Assembly (NCBI GenBank): GCA_947176655.1
Contig: CAMWRK010000003.1
Coordinates: 1-25,062 of the forward strand
DNA length: 25,062 nucleotides
Direction of reading: 5' to 3'
From: an uncultured Prevotellaceae bacterium
Lineage (GTDB): Bacteria > Bacteroidota > Bacteroidia > Bacteroidales > Bacteroidaceae
In this document: one piece after another, positions 15,781-23,262 of the stretch
Numbering within the stretch: position 1 is the stretch's first letter
Layout: each line of letters opens with the position of its first letter
Program-made: the position numbers and the translations under genes
Notes under the pieces: model-generated
What the model saw: the letters and a program-made list of their open reading frames with translations, nothing else
What the model was told of the DNA's origin: nothing
Databases searched by the model: none

Positions 15781-17192
15781 TGTCGTCTCATTCTGCTGGT
15801 GGGTATGCCCAGATGTTCGCGGTATTTGGCTACTGTCCGGCGCGCCACGTTGAATCCCTGTTGCCGCAACATGTCCGCAATGGTGTCATCGGCCAGCGGT
15901 CGGCTTTTGTCCTCGTCGTGGACTATGTCTTTGAGAGCCTGATACAGTTTGCGTACGGACGCATCCTGCTCTGTGGCCTTGGCTGCAGTGGAGAAGAACC
16001 ATTTCAAGGGATGTGTGCCGTATGGTGTCTCCACGTATTTGCTGTTGCACACACGCGACACGGTGCTGAGATCCTGATGTGTTATCTCTGCAACATCTTC
16101 CAAGCGCATGGGGCGGAGACTGTTCTCCTCTCCGCTTAGGAAGTACTGCCGCTGCAGTCTGATTATGGCCTGCATGGTGCGCATGATGGTGTGTCTGCGC
16201 TGCATTATGGCTCCGATAAAGAGACGCCCACGGTTGACATAGTCGCGGACGAAACTTTCGTCTATCATTTCCATGGCATCCTCACTGATGGACAGTGTGG
16301 GCATGTCACCGTCGTTCAGGGTCAGGTCTATGTGCCCGTCCTGGTCTACCGTCACAATGACATCCGGCACGATGTGCGTCTCCGGAGTATCGGCCTTCTC
16401 GCCCATGGAACTGCCTGGCCGCGGGTTCAGTTTTCTGATTTCACCGCGCAACATGGCGGTCTGCTGTTCCGACAGGTTGTGTTTCCGGCCTATCAGTTCC
16501 CAGCGGTTGTGCGTGATGTCATCCCAGTTCTGTTCCAGCACCTTCAGCAGCATGGAGGTATGTCCAGGGATGTCGCGGTGTCCTTTTCGTTTGCACTGGA
16601 TTATCAGGCATTCCTGCAATGAACGTGCCCCCACGCCCGCCGGGTCGAACTGCCATAGGATGCGCAACACTCTCTCCACCTCCTCTACCGTAGTGTCACA
16701 ATAGTGGTATATGCTCAGCTCGTCGGCAATCTGGAAAAGGGGTTTTCCCAATAGACCGTTATCGTCCAGGCTGCCGATGATGTACTCCAGAATCTGCCTG
16801 TCGTGCGGTGTCAGGTCATATTCTCCGGCCTGTTCCATCAGCTGGTCGTAGAAGGACTGGCTGTCGCCGCTTTCCATGTTTGCCCCCTCGGCCTCTTCTC
16901 CGTTTTCCGACGACTGGCGCAGGAGATAGTCCGGAATGTCGTCCTCCGAGGAATAGTCCTGGCGGACATCATATTCGGAGTGTGCCTCTTCCTCTTGTGA
17001 CGGGGCATATTCCTCGTTCTTCTCTTCGTGTCCGGCTTCCAGGTAAGGATTTTCCGCCAGTTCGTTGGCCACACGGTCGCGCAACCCTTCTATGGGCAGT
17101 TCGGTCAGTTTGGCGGCCAGCACCTGCATGGCCGACTGTAACTGTATCTGTTCCTGAGTCAGTTTCTGCTGTTGGACGAGCGAGAGCGGCAT
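15777..17192 (-). CDS. rpoN: RNA polymerase sigma-54 factor
   Basis: A 471-residue sigma-54. The glutamine-rich region I (LVQQQKLTQEQIQLQSAMQV, residues 5-24) binds core polymerase and enhancer-binding activators. An acidic region II follows (about 53-110). The core-binding domain spans about 110-320. The C-terminal DNA-binding part has a helix-turn-helix (LEDVAEITHQDLSTVSRVCN) and the diagnostic RpoN box ARRTVAKYR at 450-458. It directs transcription from -24/-12 promoters together with ATP-dependent activators; no activator gene is in this window. It lies 58 bp after RNase R on the same strand, and no clear TAnnTTTG element is in that gap, so co-transcription is possible. Confidence 0.97.
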   Translation of the reverse strand: MPLSLVQQQKLTQEQIQLQSAMQVLAAKLTELPIEGLRDRVANELAENPYLEAGHEEKNEEYAPSQEEEAHSEYDVRQDYSSEDDIPDYLLRQSSENGEEAEGANMESGDSQSFYDQLMEQAGEYDLTPHDRQILEYIIGSLDDNGLLGKPLFQIADELSIYHYCDTTVEEVERVLRILWQFDPAGVGARSLQECLIIQCKRKGHRDIPGHTSMLLKVLEQNWDDITHNRWELIGRKHNLSEQQTAMLRGEIRKLNPRPGSSMGEKADTPETHIVPDVIVTVDQDGHIDLTLNDGDMPTLSISEDAMEMIDESFVRDYVNRGRLFIGAIMQRRHTIMRTMQAIIRLQRQYFLSGEENSLRPMRLEDVAEITHQDLSTVSRVCNSKYVETPYGTHPLKWFFSTAAKATEQDASVRKLYQALKDIVHDEDKSRPLADDTIADMLRQQGFNVARRTVAKYREHLGIPTSRMRRQ

Positions 17193-17250
17193 ATTTTTTC
17201 TTACCTTATATATAACTATCTATATTATATAGCGTGCGACAAAACTTACG

Positions 17251-19503
17251 TCAGTTGTCATGTCCTACAAGTTTGTAGTCCAGCTGTTTGCGGTACAGAT
17301 CGGCACGTGCCACCTGGACATCCACCTGGTCGCCAAGATTGTAGGAATTGTTTCTGCGTCGTCCGCGCAGGCAGAAGTTCTTCTCGTCGAACTCATAGTA
17401 GTCGTCGTCCAGATCGCGCAGCGGTACGAAGCCCTCGCATTTGTTTTCGTTGACCTCCACGTACAGGCCGAATTCCGTCACGCCGCTGATGGTGCCGCGG
17501 AAAGTCTCTCCCAGGTGTTCTTTCATGTATTCCACCTGTTTGTACTTTATGCTGGCACGTTCAGCCTGTGCTGCCGTCTGTTCGGCATCGGAGCATTGTT
17601 CGCACAGTTCCTCGTATTTGTCCGGATTTACGCTTCGGCCTCCCGCGGCATATCTTGTCAGCAGTCTGTGCACCAGCAGGTCGGGATAGCGACGTATGGG
17701 TGAGGTGAAGTGTGTGTAGTAAGGAAAAGCCAGTCCGTAGTGCCCTATGTTGTGGATGCTGTATTTGGCTTTCATCATGGTGCGCAGTGTCACCATCTCT
17801 ATGACGTTCTGTTCTGCCTTGCCGTGTATGTCTGTCAGCAGTCTGTTCAGGTTTCGTGAGATTTCCCCCTTAGTGCCCTGTGTCTTCAGCCGGTATCCGA
17901 ACTTGCCGACAAAGTCGCCCAGCTTCATCAGCTTGGTCGGGTCGGGGGTGTCGTGTATGCGGTATGGCAGCACTTTCGCTTTTTGGTTCTTAGGCACTTT
18001 GCCTATGCTCTCGGCCACGGTGCGGTTGGCCAGGAGCATGAATTCCTCAACAAGTTTGTTGGCATCTTTGGCCACCTTGAAGTACACTCCGGTGGGTTTC
18101 CCCTTGTCGTCTATATTGAATCGCACCTCACAGCGGTCGAAGTCCACAGCTCCGCTCTGGAACCGTCGCCGGCGCAGTTCCTTGGCCATGCGGTTGAGCA
18201 CGAGCAGCAACCGGCGTTCTTCCGTTCCGGGGTCGAAGGTTGTCGTGGGAACGTAATCCTCGATGGGTACGAGAACATCGCCGGGGGCACCGTAGTCCTG
18301 TTCGCTTGCCTCGTGCTCTTCCTCCAGGATGCTCTGCACCTGTCCGTAGCTGAAGCGTCTGTTGCTTCGTGTCACCGTGTGCTTTATGTCCCAACTTTTC
18401 ACTTCCGCCTTATCGTTCATACTGAAGATGACGCTGAAGGTCAGTTTGTCCTCATCGGGTCTCAGCGAACATAGCCTGTTGCACAGACGTTCCGGAAGCA
18501 TGGGTATGGTGCGATCCACCAGGTAGACGCTGGTGCCGCGCTTGCGTGCCTCCTTGTCTATGGCCGAACCCTCCGTCACGTAGTAGCTGACATCGGCTAT
18601 GTGTACGCCGACTTCGTAGATGGTCTTGCTGCTGTCCTCACTCTCCTTGACGGCGCGTATGCTGATGGCATCGTCAAAATCCTTTGCGTCGTGCGGGTCT
18701 ATGGTGAAGGTCAGCACGTCGCGCATGTCCAGACGCCGTTCTATTTCATTTTGCGGAATATCGTCGGGTATGCGGTCGGCTATGGCTTCAACATTTCCGG
18801 GATAGGTGTAGGGCAACCCGTATTCGGCCAGTATTGCGTGCATCTCCGCATTGTTCTCTCCTGTCCTTCCCAGTATGTCCGTCACGCGGCCTATCGGGTT
18901 GTTCGCCCCTTCAGGCCATTCCACTACCTGCACTACGGCCTTGTCGCCGTTTCTTCCGTTCTTCAGAAGATTACGCGGAATGAAGATGTCATTGGCCAGT
19001 GTGCGGTCTTCTGTGAGCAGGTAGGCATAGTCCTTGCTTACTTTCAGCGTCCCGACGAACTGTTTTTCGGAGCGTTGCAGTATCTCTATCACCTGTGCCT
19101 CCCGGACGTGGTTGCGCCTGCGTGCCAGCATGGACGCCCTTACTTTGTCTCCGTCCATGGCGTGCATAGAGTTTCGTTCTGCCACCAAGATAGGTTCGCC
19201 GCCGCTGTCGGGAGTGAATGTGTTCTTGCCGTTGGACTTGCGGTGGAAGACTCCCTCCATCACCTGCGATGCCGCATTCAGCGTGTAGCAGTATCTGGCC
19301 GTCTCTTTTATGTAGTCGTCCAGCATCAGGTCTTCGAGACAATCCACGCACAGCATCTTCAGCGGATGAGTGGTCAGTTTCAGTTCACGGAACAGACGTT
19401 TCAGGTCGAATGTCTCTCCTGCGTGTCGCTGGAACAACTCTATCAGGGAGAGCATGAGATCCCTTTTTCTCAAGTACTTGCCACTGCTGCGATTCTTTCC
19501 CAT
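17251..19503 (-). CDS. rnr: Ribonuclease R, 3'-5' exoribonuclease
   Basis: A 750-residue RNase II/R family enzyme that degrades structured RNA and takes part in mRNA and rRNA turnover. It has an N-terminal winged-helix-like region (about 12-75), cold-shock domains (about 85-210) and the RNB catalytic domain with DPHDAKDFDDAIS at 269-281, whose aspartates bind magnesium. A C-terminal S1 domain follows (FRGTISGVTEFGLYVEV, about residue 670 onward). The frame extends up to 19587, but ATG 19503 (MGKNRSSGKYLRKRD) is favoured. A -7 promoter match at 19548-19555 lies between the candidate starts, and the upstream extension has no conserved content. It leads a minus-strand set with rpoN and the PAP2-like gene. 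Confidence 0.95.
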   Translation of the reverse strand: MGKNRSSGKYLRKRDLMLSLIELFQRHAGETFDLKRLFRELKLTTHPLKMLCVDCLEDLMLDDYIKETARYCYTLNAASQVMEGVFHRKSNGKNTFTPDSGGEPILVAERNSMHAMDGDKVRASMLARRRNHVREAQVIEILQRSEKQFVGTLKVSKDYAYLLTEDRTLANDIFIPRNLLKNGRNGDKAVVQVVEWPEGANNPIGRVTDILGRTGENNAEMHAILAEYGLPYTYPGNVEAIADRIPDDIPQNEIERRLDMRDVLTFTIDPHDAKDFDDAISIRAVKESEDSSKTIYEVGVHIADVSYYVTEGSAIDKEARKRGTSVYLVDRTIPMLPERLCNRLCSLRPDEDKLTFSVIFSMNDKAEVKSWDIKHTVTRSNRRFSYGQVQSILEEEHEASEQDYGAPGDVLVPIEDYVPTTTFDPGTEERRLLLVLNRMAKELRRRRFQSGAVDFDRCEVRFNIDDKGKPTGVYFKVAKDANKLVEEFMLLANRTVAESIGKVPKNQKAKVLPYRIHDTPDPTKLMKLGDFVGKFGYRLKTQGTKGEISRNLNRLLTDIHGKAEQNVIEMVTLRTMMKAKYSIHNIGHYGLAFPYYTHFTSPIRRYPDLLVHRLLTRYAAGGRSVNPDKYEELCEQCSDAEQTAAQAERASIKYKQVEYMKEHLGETFRGTISGVTEFGLYVEVNENKCEGFVPLRDLDDDYYEFDEKNFCLRGRRRNNSYNLGDQVDVQVARADLYRKQLDYKLVGHDN

Positions 19504-19547
19504 GGTGATGTGTTTTTGCGCCGTTCTGACACGGCTGTTTGTTAATG

Positions 19548-19555
19548 CAAATATA
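19548..19555 (-). promoter_or_regulatory. Bacteroides-type -7 element for RNase R
   Basis: The minus strand reads TATATTTG, matching TAnnTTTG, 44 bp before the chosen rnr ATG. It lies back to back with the epimerase promoter, so a 124-bp region serves both genes. Confidence 0.5.
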
Positions 19556-19597
19556 CGCTTTTTTTCTGTCATTCCGTTTATCCTCATTTATTTTCCT

Positions 19598-19605
19598 TAT
19601 CTTTG
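19598..19605 (+). promoter_or_regulatory. Bacteroides-type -7 element and ribosome site for the epimerase
   Basis: TATCTTTG matches TAnnTTTG and lies 22 bp before ATG 19628. TTTA at 19577-19580 is a possible weak -33 box. AAGGAAAGGAA directly before the ATG is a good purine-rich ribosome site and decides this start over the upstream in-frame ATG at 19370. Confidence 0.55.
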
Positions 19606-19627
19606 CCGGCAAATACAAGGAAAGGAA

Positions 19628-20710
19628 ATGAAAAAAGTTTTGGTGACCGGTGCCAGTGGCTTTATTGGCAGTTTTATCGTAAGTGAGGGGTTGGAACGGG
19701 GCTACGACGTGTGGGCCGGGGTCAGGGAAACCAGTTCCAGGGCTTACCTTACTGATTCGCGCATAAATTTTGCCCAGCTCAGTCTTAACAACAAGCAGAA
19801 ACTGGTGGACCAGCTTTACTCTTTCAAGAGCATGATGGGCGGTTGCGGATGGGACTATGTCGTGCATGCTGCCGGAGCCACCAAATGTCGCGACATGGAG
19901 GAGTTCTACCGCACCAACACGCACGGTACTGCCAATCTCGTGGAGGCATTGCAGGAGACCGGCATGGTGCCTGAGTGTTTCGTGTTCATCAGTTCGCTCA
20001 GCGTGTACGGTGCCATCCGCGAAAAACAGGTCAGAGCCGTTCCGCGAGGCTATGCCAGAGGAGCCTGTATCTCTGAGGATGAATCGGTGTATGACCCCAT
20101 AATGCTGACCGATGACCCGGCACCCAACACCGCATACGGCATGAGCAAGCTAAGTGCCGAATATTATCTGGAGAAGCAGGATCCCGATGACTTCCCTTAT
20201 GTCATTTTGCGTCCCACCGGTGTGTATGGGCCAAGGGAAAAGGATTATTTCGTTATGGCCAAAAGCATAGCCGGACATACGGATTTCGCTGTAGGCTTCC
20301 GTCCCCAGGAACTGACGTTCGTATATGTCGATGATGTGGTGCAAGCTGTGTACAAGTCCATGACCTCTGCGGCTGCCTGCGGCAACTGCTATTTTCTCAG
20401 CGATGGCCGGATATACAATTCGCGTCGTTTCTCCGATCTCATACGCCAGGAACTCGGCAACCCGTGGCTGCTGCGTCTGAGGATTCCCAAGTGGGTGCTG
20501 AGAGTCATCTGCAAGATAGGCGGAAAGATAGGACGCATGACCGGCAGGCTCATAGTGCTGAACGATGATAAGTACAACATCCTTGCGCAGCGCAACTGGC
20601 GTTGCGATATAGAACCTGCACGTCAGGATTTCGACTATGCCCCGGAATGGCCTTTGGAACGTGGTGTCAAAGCCGCCATGGACTGGTACAAGCGCGAAGG
20701 CTGGCTGTAG
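19628..20710 (+). CDS. NAD(P)-dependent epimerase/dehydratase (extended SDR)
   Basis: A 360-residue extended short-chain dehydrogenase. The N-terminal Rossmann motif GASGFIGS is at residues 8-15 and the active-site YGMSK (Y-x-x-x-K) is near 177-181. SSLSVYG supplies the catalytic Ser/Thr strand, and LRPTGVYGPREKDYF is the usual sugar-nucleotide epimerase motif. Members act on nucleotide sugars, sterols or dihydroflavonol-type substrates; the substrate here is not determinable, though a nucleotide sugar or lipid-linked sugar is typical. The open frame continues upstream to 19370 inside rnr on the other strand; ATG 19628 is supported by a strong ribosome site and a promoter element just upstream. 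It appears to be a single-gene unit, followed by a 305-bp gap. Confidence 0.88.
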   Translation: MKKVLVTGASGFIGSFIVSEGLERGYDVWAGVRETSSRAYLTDSRINFAQLSLNNKQKLVDQLYSFKSMMGGCGWDYVVHAAGATKCRDMEEFYRTNTHGTANLVEALQETGMVPECFVFISSLSVYGAIREKQVRAVPRGYARGACISEDESVYDPIMLTDDPAPNTAYGMSKLSAEYYLEKQDPDDFPYVILRPTGVYGPREKDYFVMAKSIAGHTDFAVGFRPQELTFVYVDDVVQAVYKSMTSAAACGNCYFLSDGRIYNSRRFSDLIRQELGNPWLLRLRIPKWVLRVICKIGGKIGRMTGRLIVLNDDKYNILAQRNWRCDIEPARQDFDYAPEWPLERGVKAAMDWYKREGWL

Positions 20711-21015
20711 GGCGTCTGCTGTTTTTGTCTTGATTACCAATGCTTTGTCTGTACTTTAGCGATGTTGCGCCAGTATCGTCACGGCGATGCTCCAGACCTC
20801 CCGATAAGAGGACTGGAGCGGCATCATGATGGCTGAAGTTCATTGACGCTACGGTATCATGCCATCATTATGGAAGTTCCGCCATGGGAAGACGTAAATA
20901 GATGCAATATGGAGATGCAATATCGGTGGCAATGCAAAAAGGAAAGGCATTGTGTCAGTATTATGCAGAATATTTGTTATCTTTGCGTCTCACTGAATGG
21001 TGTTAAAGATAAGAT
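20711..21015. other. 305-bp intergenic region with inverted and direct repeats
   Basis: I found no gene here. It contains a 7-bp stem (GCTCCAG 20789-20795, CTGGAGC 20813-20819), a second 8-bp pair (ATGATGGC 20826-20833, GCCATCAT 20861-20868), the palindrome CATCATGATG (20822-20831), and GATGCAATAT twice, at 20901-20910 and 20914-20923. A promoter match for the next gene is at 20978. The stems could form a terminator-like or leader structure, but no T run follows them. Nothing resembles a known riboswitch. Confidence 0.4.
20978..20985 (+). promoter_or_regulatory. Bacteroides-type -7 element for the VTC/DUF4956 operon
   Basis: TATCTTTG fits TAnnTTTG and lies 30 bp before ATG 21016. The -33 box is unclear. 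The 13-bp-spaced direct repeats at 20901-20923 lie some 55-77 bp upstream and could bind a regulator. Confidence 0.5.
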
Positions 21016-21759
21016 ATGACACAGATAATATCCATCCTGGAGTCTTTTGACAGGATTACCTTGGAAGAGATGGAAGCTGTTAAGTTGATGAACAGGACAG
21101 ATACTAAATACGTGTGTCCTGTGTCCAAACTTCTTGAACTTCTTGCGTTGGCAAAAGACGAGTACAGGGTTCAGGCTATCTCGGAGAGAGTGCTGATGCC
21201 ATATTATACACGTTATTATGACACGCCTGATTTTGAGATGTACCGCAACCATCTTCACGGCAAGGCTGTCCGTCAGAAAGTCCGTCTCAGGCGTTATGTA
21301 AATTCCGGACAGGAATTTCTGGAGATAAAGCAGAAGAACAACAAGGGGCGGACAAGCAAGAAGCGTATCAGTGCAGATTGTCTGTCGGAGGAAGACCGCA
21401 ACGGGTTCCTGATGAGGGTGGCAGGCTATGACAGTGCGATGCTGATGCCTCAAATAGAGAATAACTTCACTCGTCTTACCCTCGTGAACAAAAGGCTGAC
21501 CGAGCGTGTCACTGTTGATTTCGGGCTGAATTTTCATAACCTTTTGTCCGATGGATGCCAATTTCTGGACGGAGCGGCAATAATAGAACTTAAACGTGAC
21601 AGCAGAGCGGAGTCCGACCTTCACCCCATGTTGAGGGATTTGCGTATAAAACCCTCGGGCTTCAGCAAATACTGTATCGGCATGGCCATGACAAATCCGA
21701 AATTGCCGTCGAACAGGTTCAAGGAACGTATAAGAATGATAAATAAATTAACAGGTTAA
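21016..21759 (+). CDS. VTC-domain polyphosphate polymerase-like protein
   Basis: A 247-residue protein made of a single VTC domain, the catalytic tunnel fold of the yeast vacuolar transporter chaperone complex that makes polyphosphate from ATP. Typical features are MNRTDTKYV at 25-33, YYTRYYDTPDFEMYRNHL at 63-80, KVRLRRY at 88-94, FLEIKQK at 101-107 and the late IIELKRDS strand. These basic and acidic residues line the nucleotide and metal tunnel in the family. No signal peptide or membrane segment is seen, so it is probably cytoplasmic at the membrane face. It is the first gene of a four-gene plus-strand cluster, 5 bp before the DUF4956 gene, a common bacterial pairing. Activity here is inferred. 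Confidence 0.88.
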   Translation: MTQIISILESFDRITLEEMEAVKLMNRTDTKYVCPVSKLLELLALAKDEYRVQAISERVLMPYYTRYYDTPDFEMYRNHLHGKAVRQKVRLRRYVNSGQEFLEIKQKNNKGRTSKKRISADCLSEEDRNGFLMRVAGYDSAMLMPQIENNFTRLTLVNKRLTERVTVDFGLNFHNLLSDGCQFLDGAAIIELKRDSRAESDLHPMLRDLRIKPSGFSKYCIGMAMTNPKLPSNRFKERIRMINKLTG

Positions 21760-21764
21760 TAAAT

Positions 21765-22430
21765 ATGGAAGAATTTGAATTACTTGAATCACCATTGATT
21801 CACGCCGCCGACATGACGGCTATGTTACTGCGTTTCCTGTTCAATGCAGTCTTCGTGACGGCAATCATCGGAGGGCTGTACTACCCCAAAAGCCGCCGCC
21901 GCGAATATGTATTTACATTTGCTCTTATCTCGGTGAGCATCTTCTTCTTGATATTCCTGCTTGGCAGCGTGAAAATCAAGATAGGTTTCGCTCTCGGACT
22001 TTTCGCCGTCTTCGGCATCATACGCTACCGCACGGAGTCTATGTCGGTAAGGGAAATGACCTACCTTTTTGTCATCATCGCCATATCCGTGCTGAATGCT
22101 CTGGCCGTTACGCTGAGCTATGCGGAACTTGTGCTTACCAATGTAATATTTATCGGTGTGATATTCTTCTGCGAGAAGTTGCCTTTCACCAATTCCTACG
22201 AAGAGAAACTTGTGGTGTATGACCGCGTGGATCTGATACAGCCGGAAAAAATAGAGGAGCTGAAGGCGGATCTGAGCAAGAGATTAGGTCTTGAAATTGT
22301 AAATGTCCAGGTAGGTGCCGTAGATTTCCTTCGTGATACAGCCATGCTCAAGGTGTATTACCATGACCATGACAGGCATGGAGACAACACCGTGAACAGA
22401 ATGCTAAAACTCCCTAAAGAGAACAGTTGA
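21765..22430 (+). CDS. DUF4956 membrane protein
   Basis: A 221-residue protein of the DUF4956 family. About four membrane segments lie in the first 140 residues (near 18-40, 48-70, 72-88 and 100-135), including the well conserved FGIIRYRTESMSVREMTYLF loop at about 82-102. They are followed by a soluble C-terminal domain of about 75 residues. The family's function is unknown, but it is often next to VTC-domain proteins, so it may anchor the polymerase or move polyphosphate or phosphate across the inner membrane; this is inference. The start is 5 bp after the VTC stop, and its TGA overlaps the ATG of the next gene (TGATG), so the three are translated together. Confidence 0.85.
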   Translation: MEEFELLESPLIHAADMTAMLLRFLFNAVFVTAIIGGLYYPKSRRREYVFTFALISVSIFFLIFLLGSVKIKIGFALGLFAVFGIIRYRTESMSVREMTYLFVIIAISVLNALAVTLSYAELVLTNVIFIGVIFFCEKLPFTNSYEEKLVVYDRVDLIQPEKIEELKADLSKRLGLEIVNVQVGAVDFLRDTAMLKVYYHDHDRHGDNTVNRMLKLPKENS

Positions 22431-23158
22431 TGAGGACAAAGTATATATTTCCGGTTCTGTTTGCCGTCGTCTGCCTGTCGGTACAGACAAGTCATGCACA
22501 GGAGCTGTGGACTTCTGCCGGTATAAAGAAAACGTTCGGCAAACACTGGGGCGTAGATTCCGATGTTGAATACCGTACACACGACGGTCTCTCAAGCACA
22601 GAGCGATGGACCTTCGGTGTAAGTGGCGAATATAAGCATACCTATTTCAAAGTCGATGCCGGATACAAATACATCCATGGTCATACGTTGAAAAAGACTA
22701 CTCAAAAAGGCAACATAATCCCACCTTACTGGATAGGCCGGCATAGGGCTTTTGTCTCCTTGGCCGGAAAGCTTAAGGTCGGGAACTTCGGGTTGTCATT
22801 GCGCGAACGTTACCAGTTCTCGCACCGTGATGGCAAGTCTGTACCCAAACTCAACGCCGCCGGCACCAAGCCTAAGCCCGACGAATGGATAGAAACCAAG
22901 AACGAGCACATGCTCCGTTCCCGTCTGGCTTGCGAGTACAATATCCGCAAGAGTCGTTTCACCCCATTTGCCACTGTGGAACTGTATGATAATCTCGGTG
23001 AAGGTTTTGCCGTGGAGAAACTGCGTTACACCCTTGGCACGGAGTGCAAAATCACCAGGCACAACCGTGCAGAACTCTTCTACCGTTATATACAAGGTGT
23101 GGAAAACCGTGCAGACAATGCCCATGTTATCGGTGTCTGCTACCTGTTCAAACTGTAA
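22430..23158 (+). CDS. DUF2490 outer-membrane beta-barrel protein
   Basis: A 242-residue secreted protein. A signal peptide is clear (MRTKYIFPVLFAVVCLSVQ, probable cut after SHA). The rest has alternating strands and aromatic endings typical of a small outer-membrane barrel of the DUF2490 family (ELWTSAGIKKTFGKHWGVD, RHRAFVSLAGKLKVGNFGL, RLACEYNIRKSRFTPFATVE), and it ends in a Leu after aromatic and hydrophobic residues (CYLFKL), compatible with barrel insertion. Function is unknown. I chose ATG 22430, which overlaps the preceding stop, over a TTG one codon earlier. Its coupling to VTC and DUF4956 suggests a role in the envelope part of the same process. Confidence 0.8.
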   Translation: MRTKYIFPVLFAVVCLSVQTSHAQELWTSAGIKKTFGKHWGVDSDVEYRTHDGLSSTERWTFGVSGEYKHTYFKVDAGYKYIHGHTLKKTTQKGNIIPPYWIGRHRAFVSLAGKLKVGNFGLSLRERYQFSHRDGKSVPKLNAAGTKPKPDEWIETKNEHMLRSRLACEYNIRKSRFTPFATVELYDNLGEGFAVEKLRYTLGTECKITRHNRAELFYRYIQGVENRADNAHVIGVCYLFKL

Positions 23159-23262
23159 CATGCGGGTAGCAGGCAAGGTTTGTCATCTGTCCGCATGGTC
23201 AGAATGAGGCGGTAACCTCAAGATAGTGCAGTTTGTTTATCCATGTTAATTATAAGGAAGTT

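Noticed and set aside
17193..17250. Separate promoter for rpoN
   Set aside because: The gap is AT-rich with TATATA-like strings, but none matches TAnnTTTG at a suitable position; left unassigned.
18601..19545. Plus-strand frame of about 310 codons opposite RNase R
   Set aside because: It is the complement of the RNase R gene, with unusual composition and no motif.
19504..19587. 28-residue N-terminal extension of RNase R
   Set aside because: A promoter -7 match lies within it and the extension is not like the family N-terminus.
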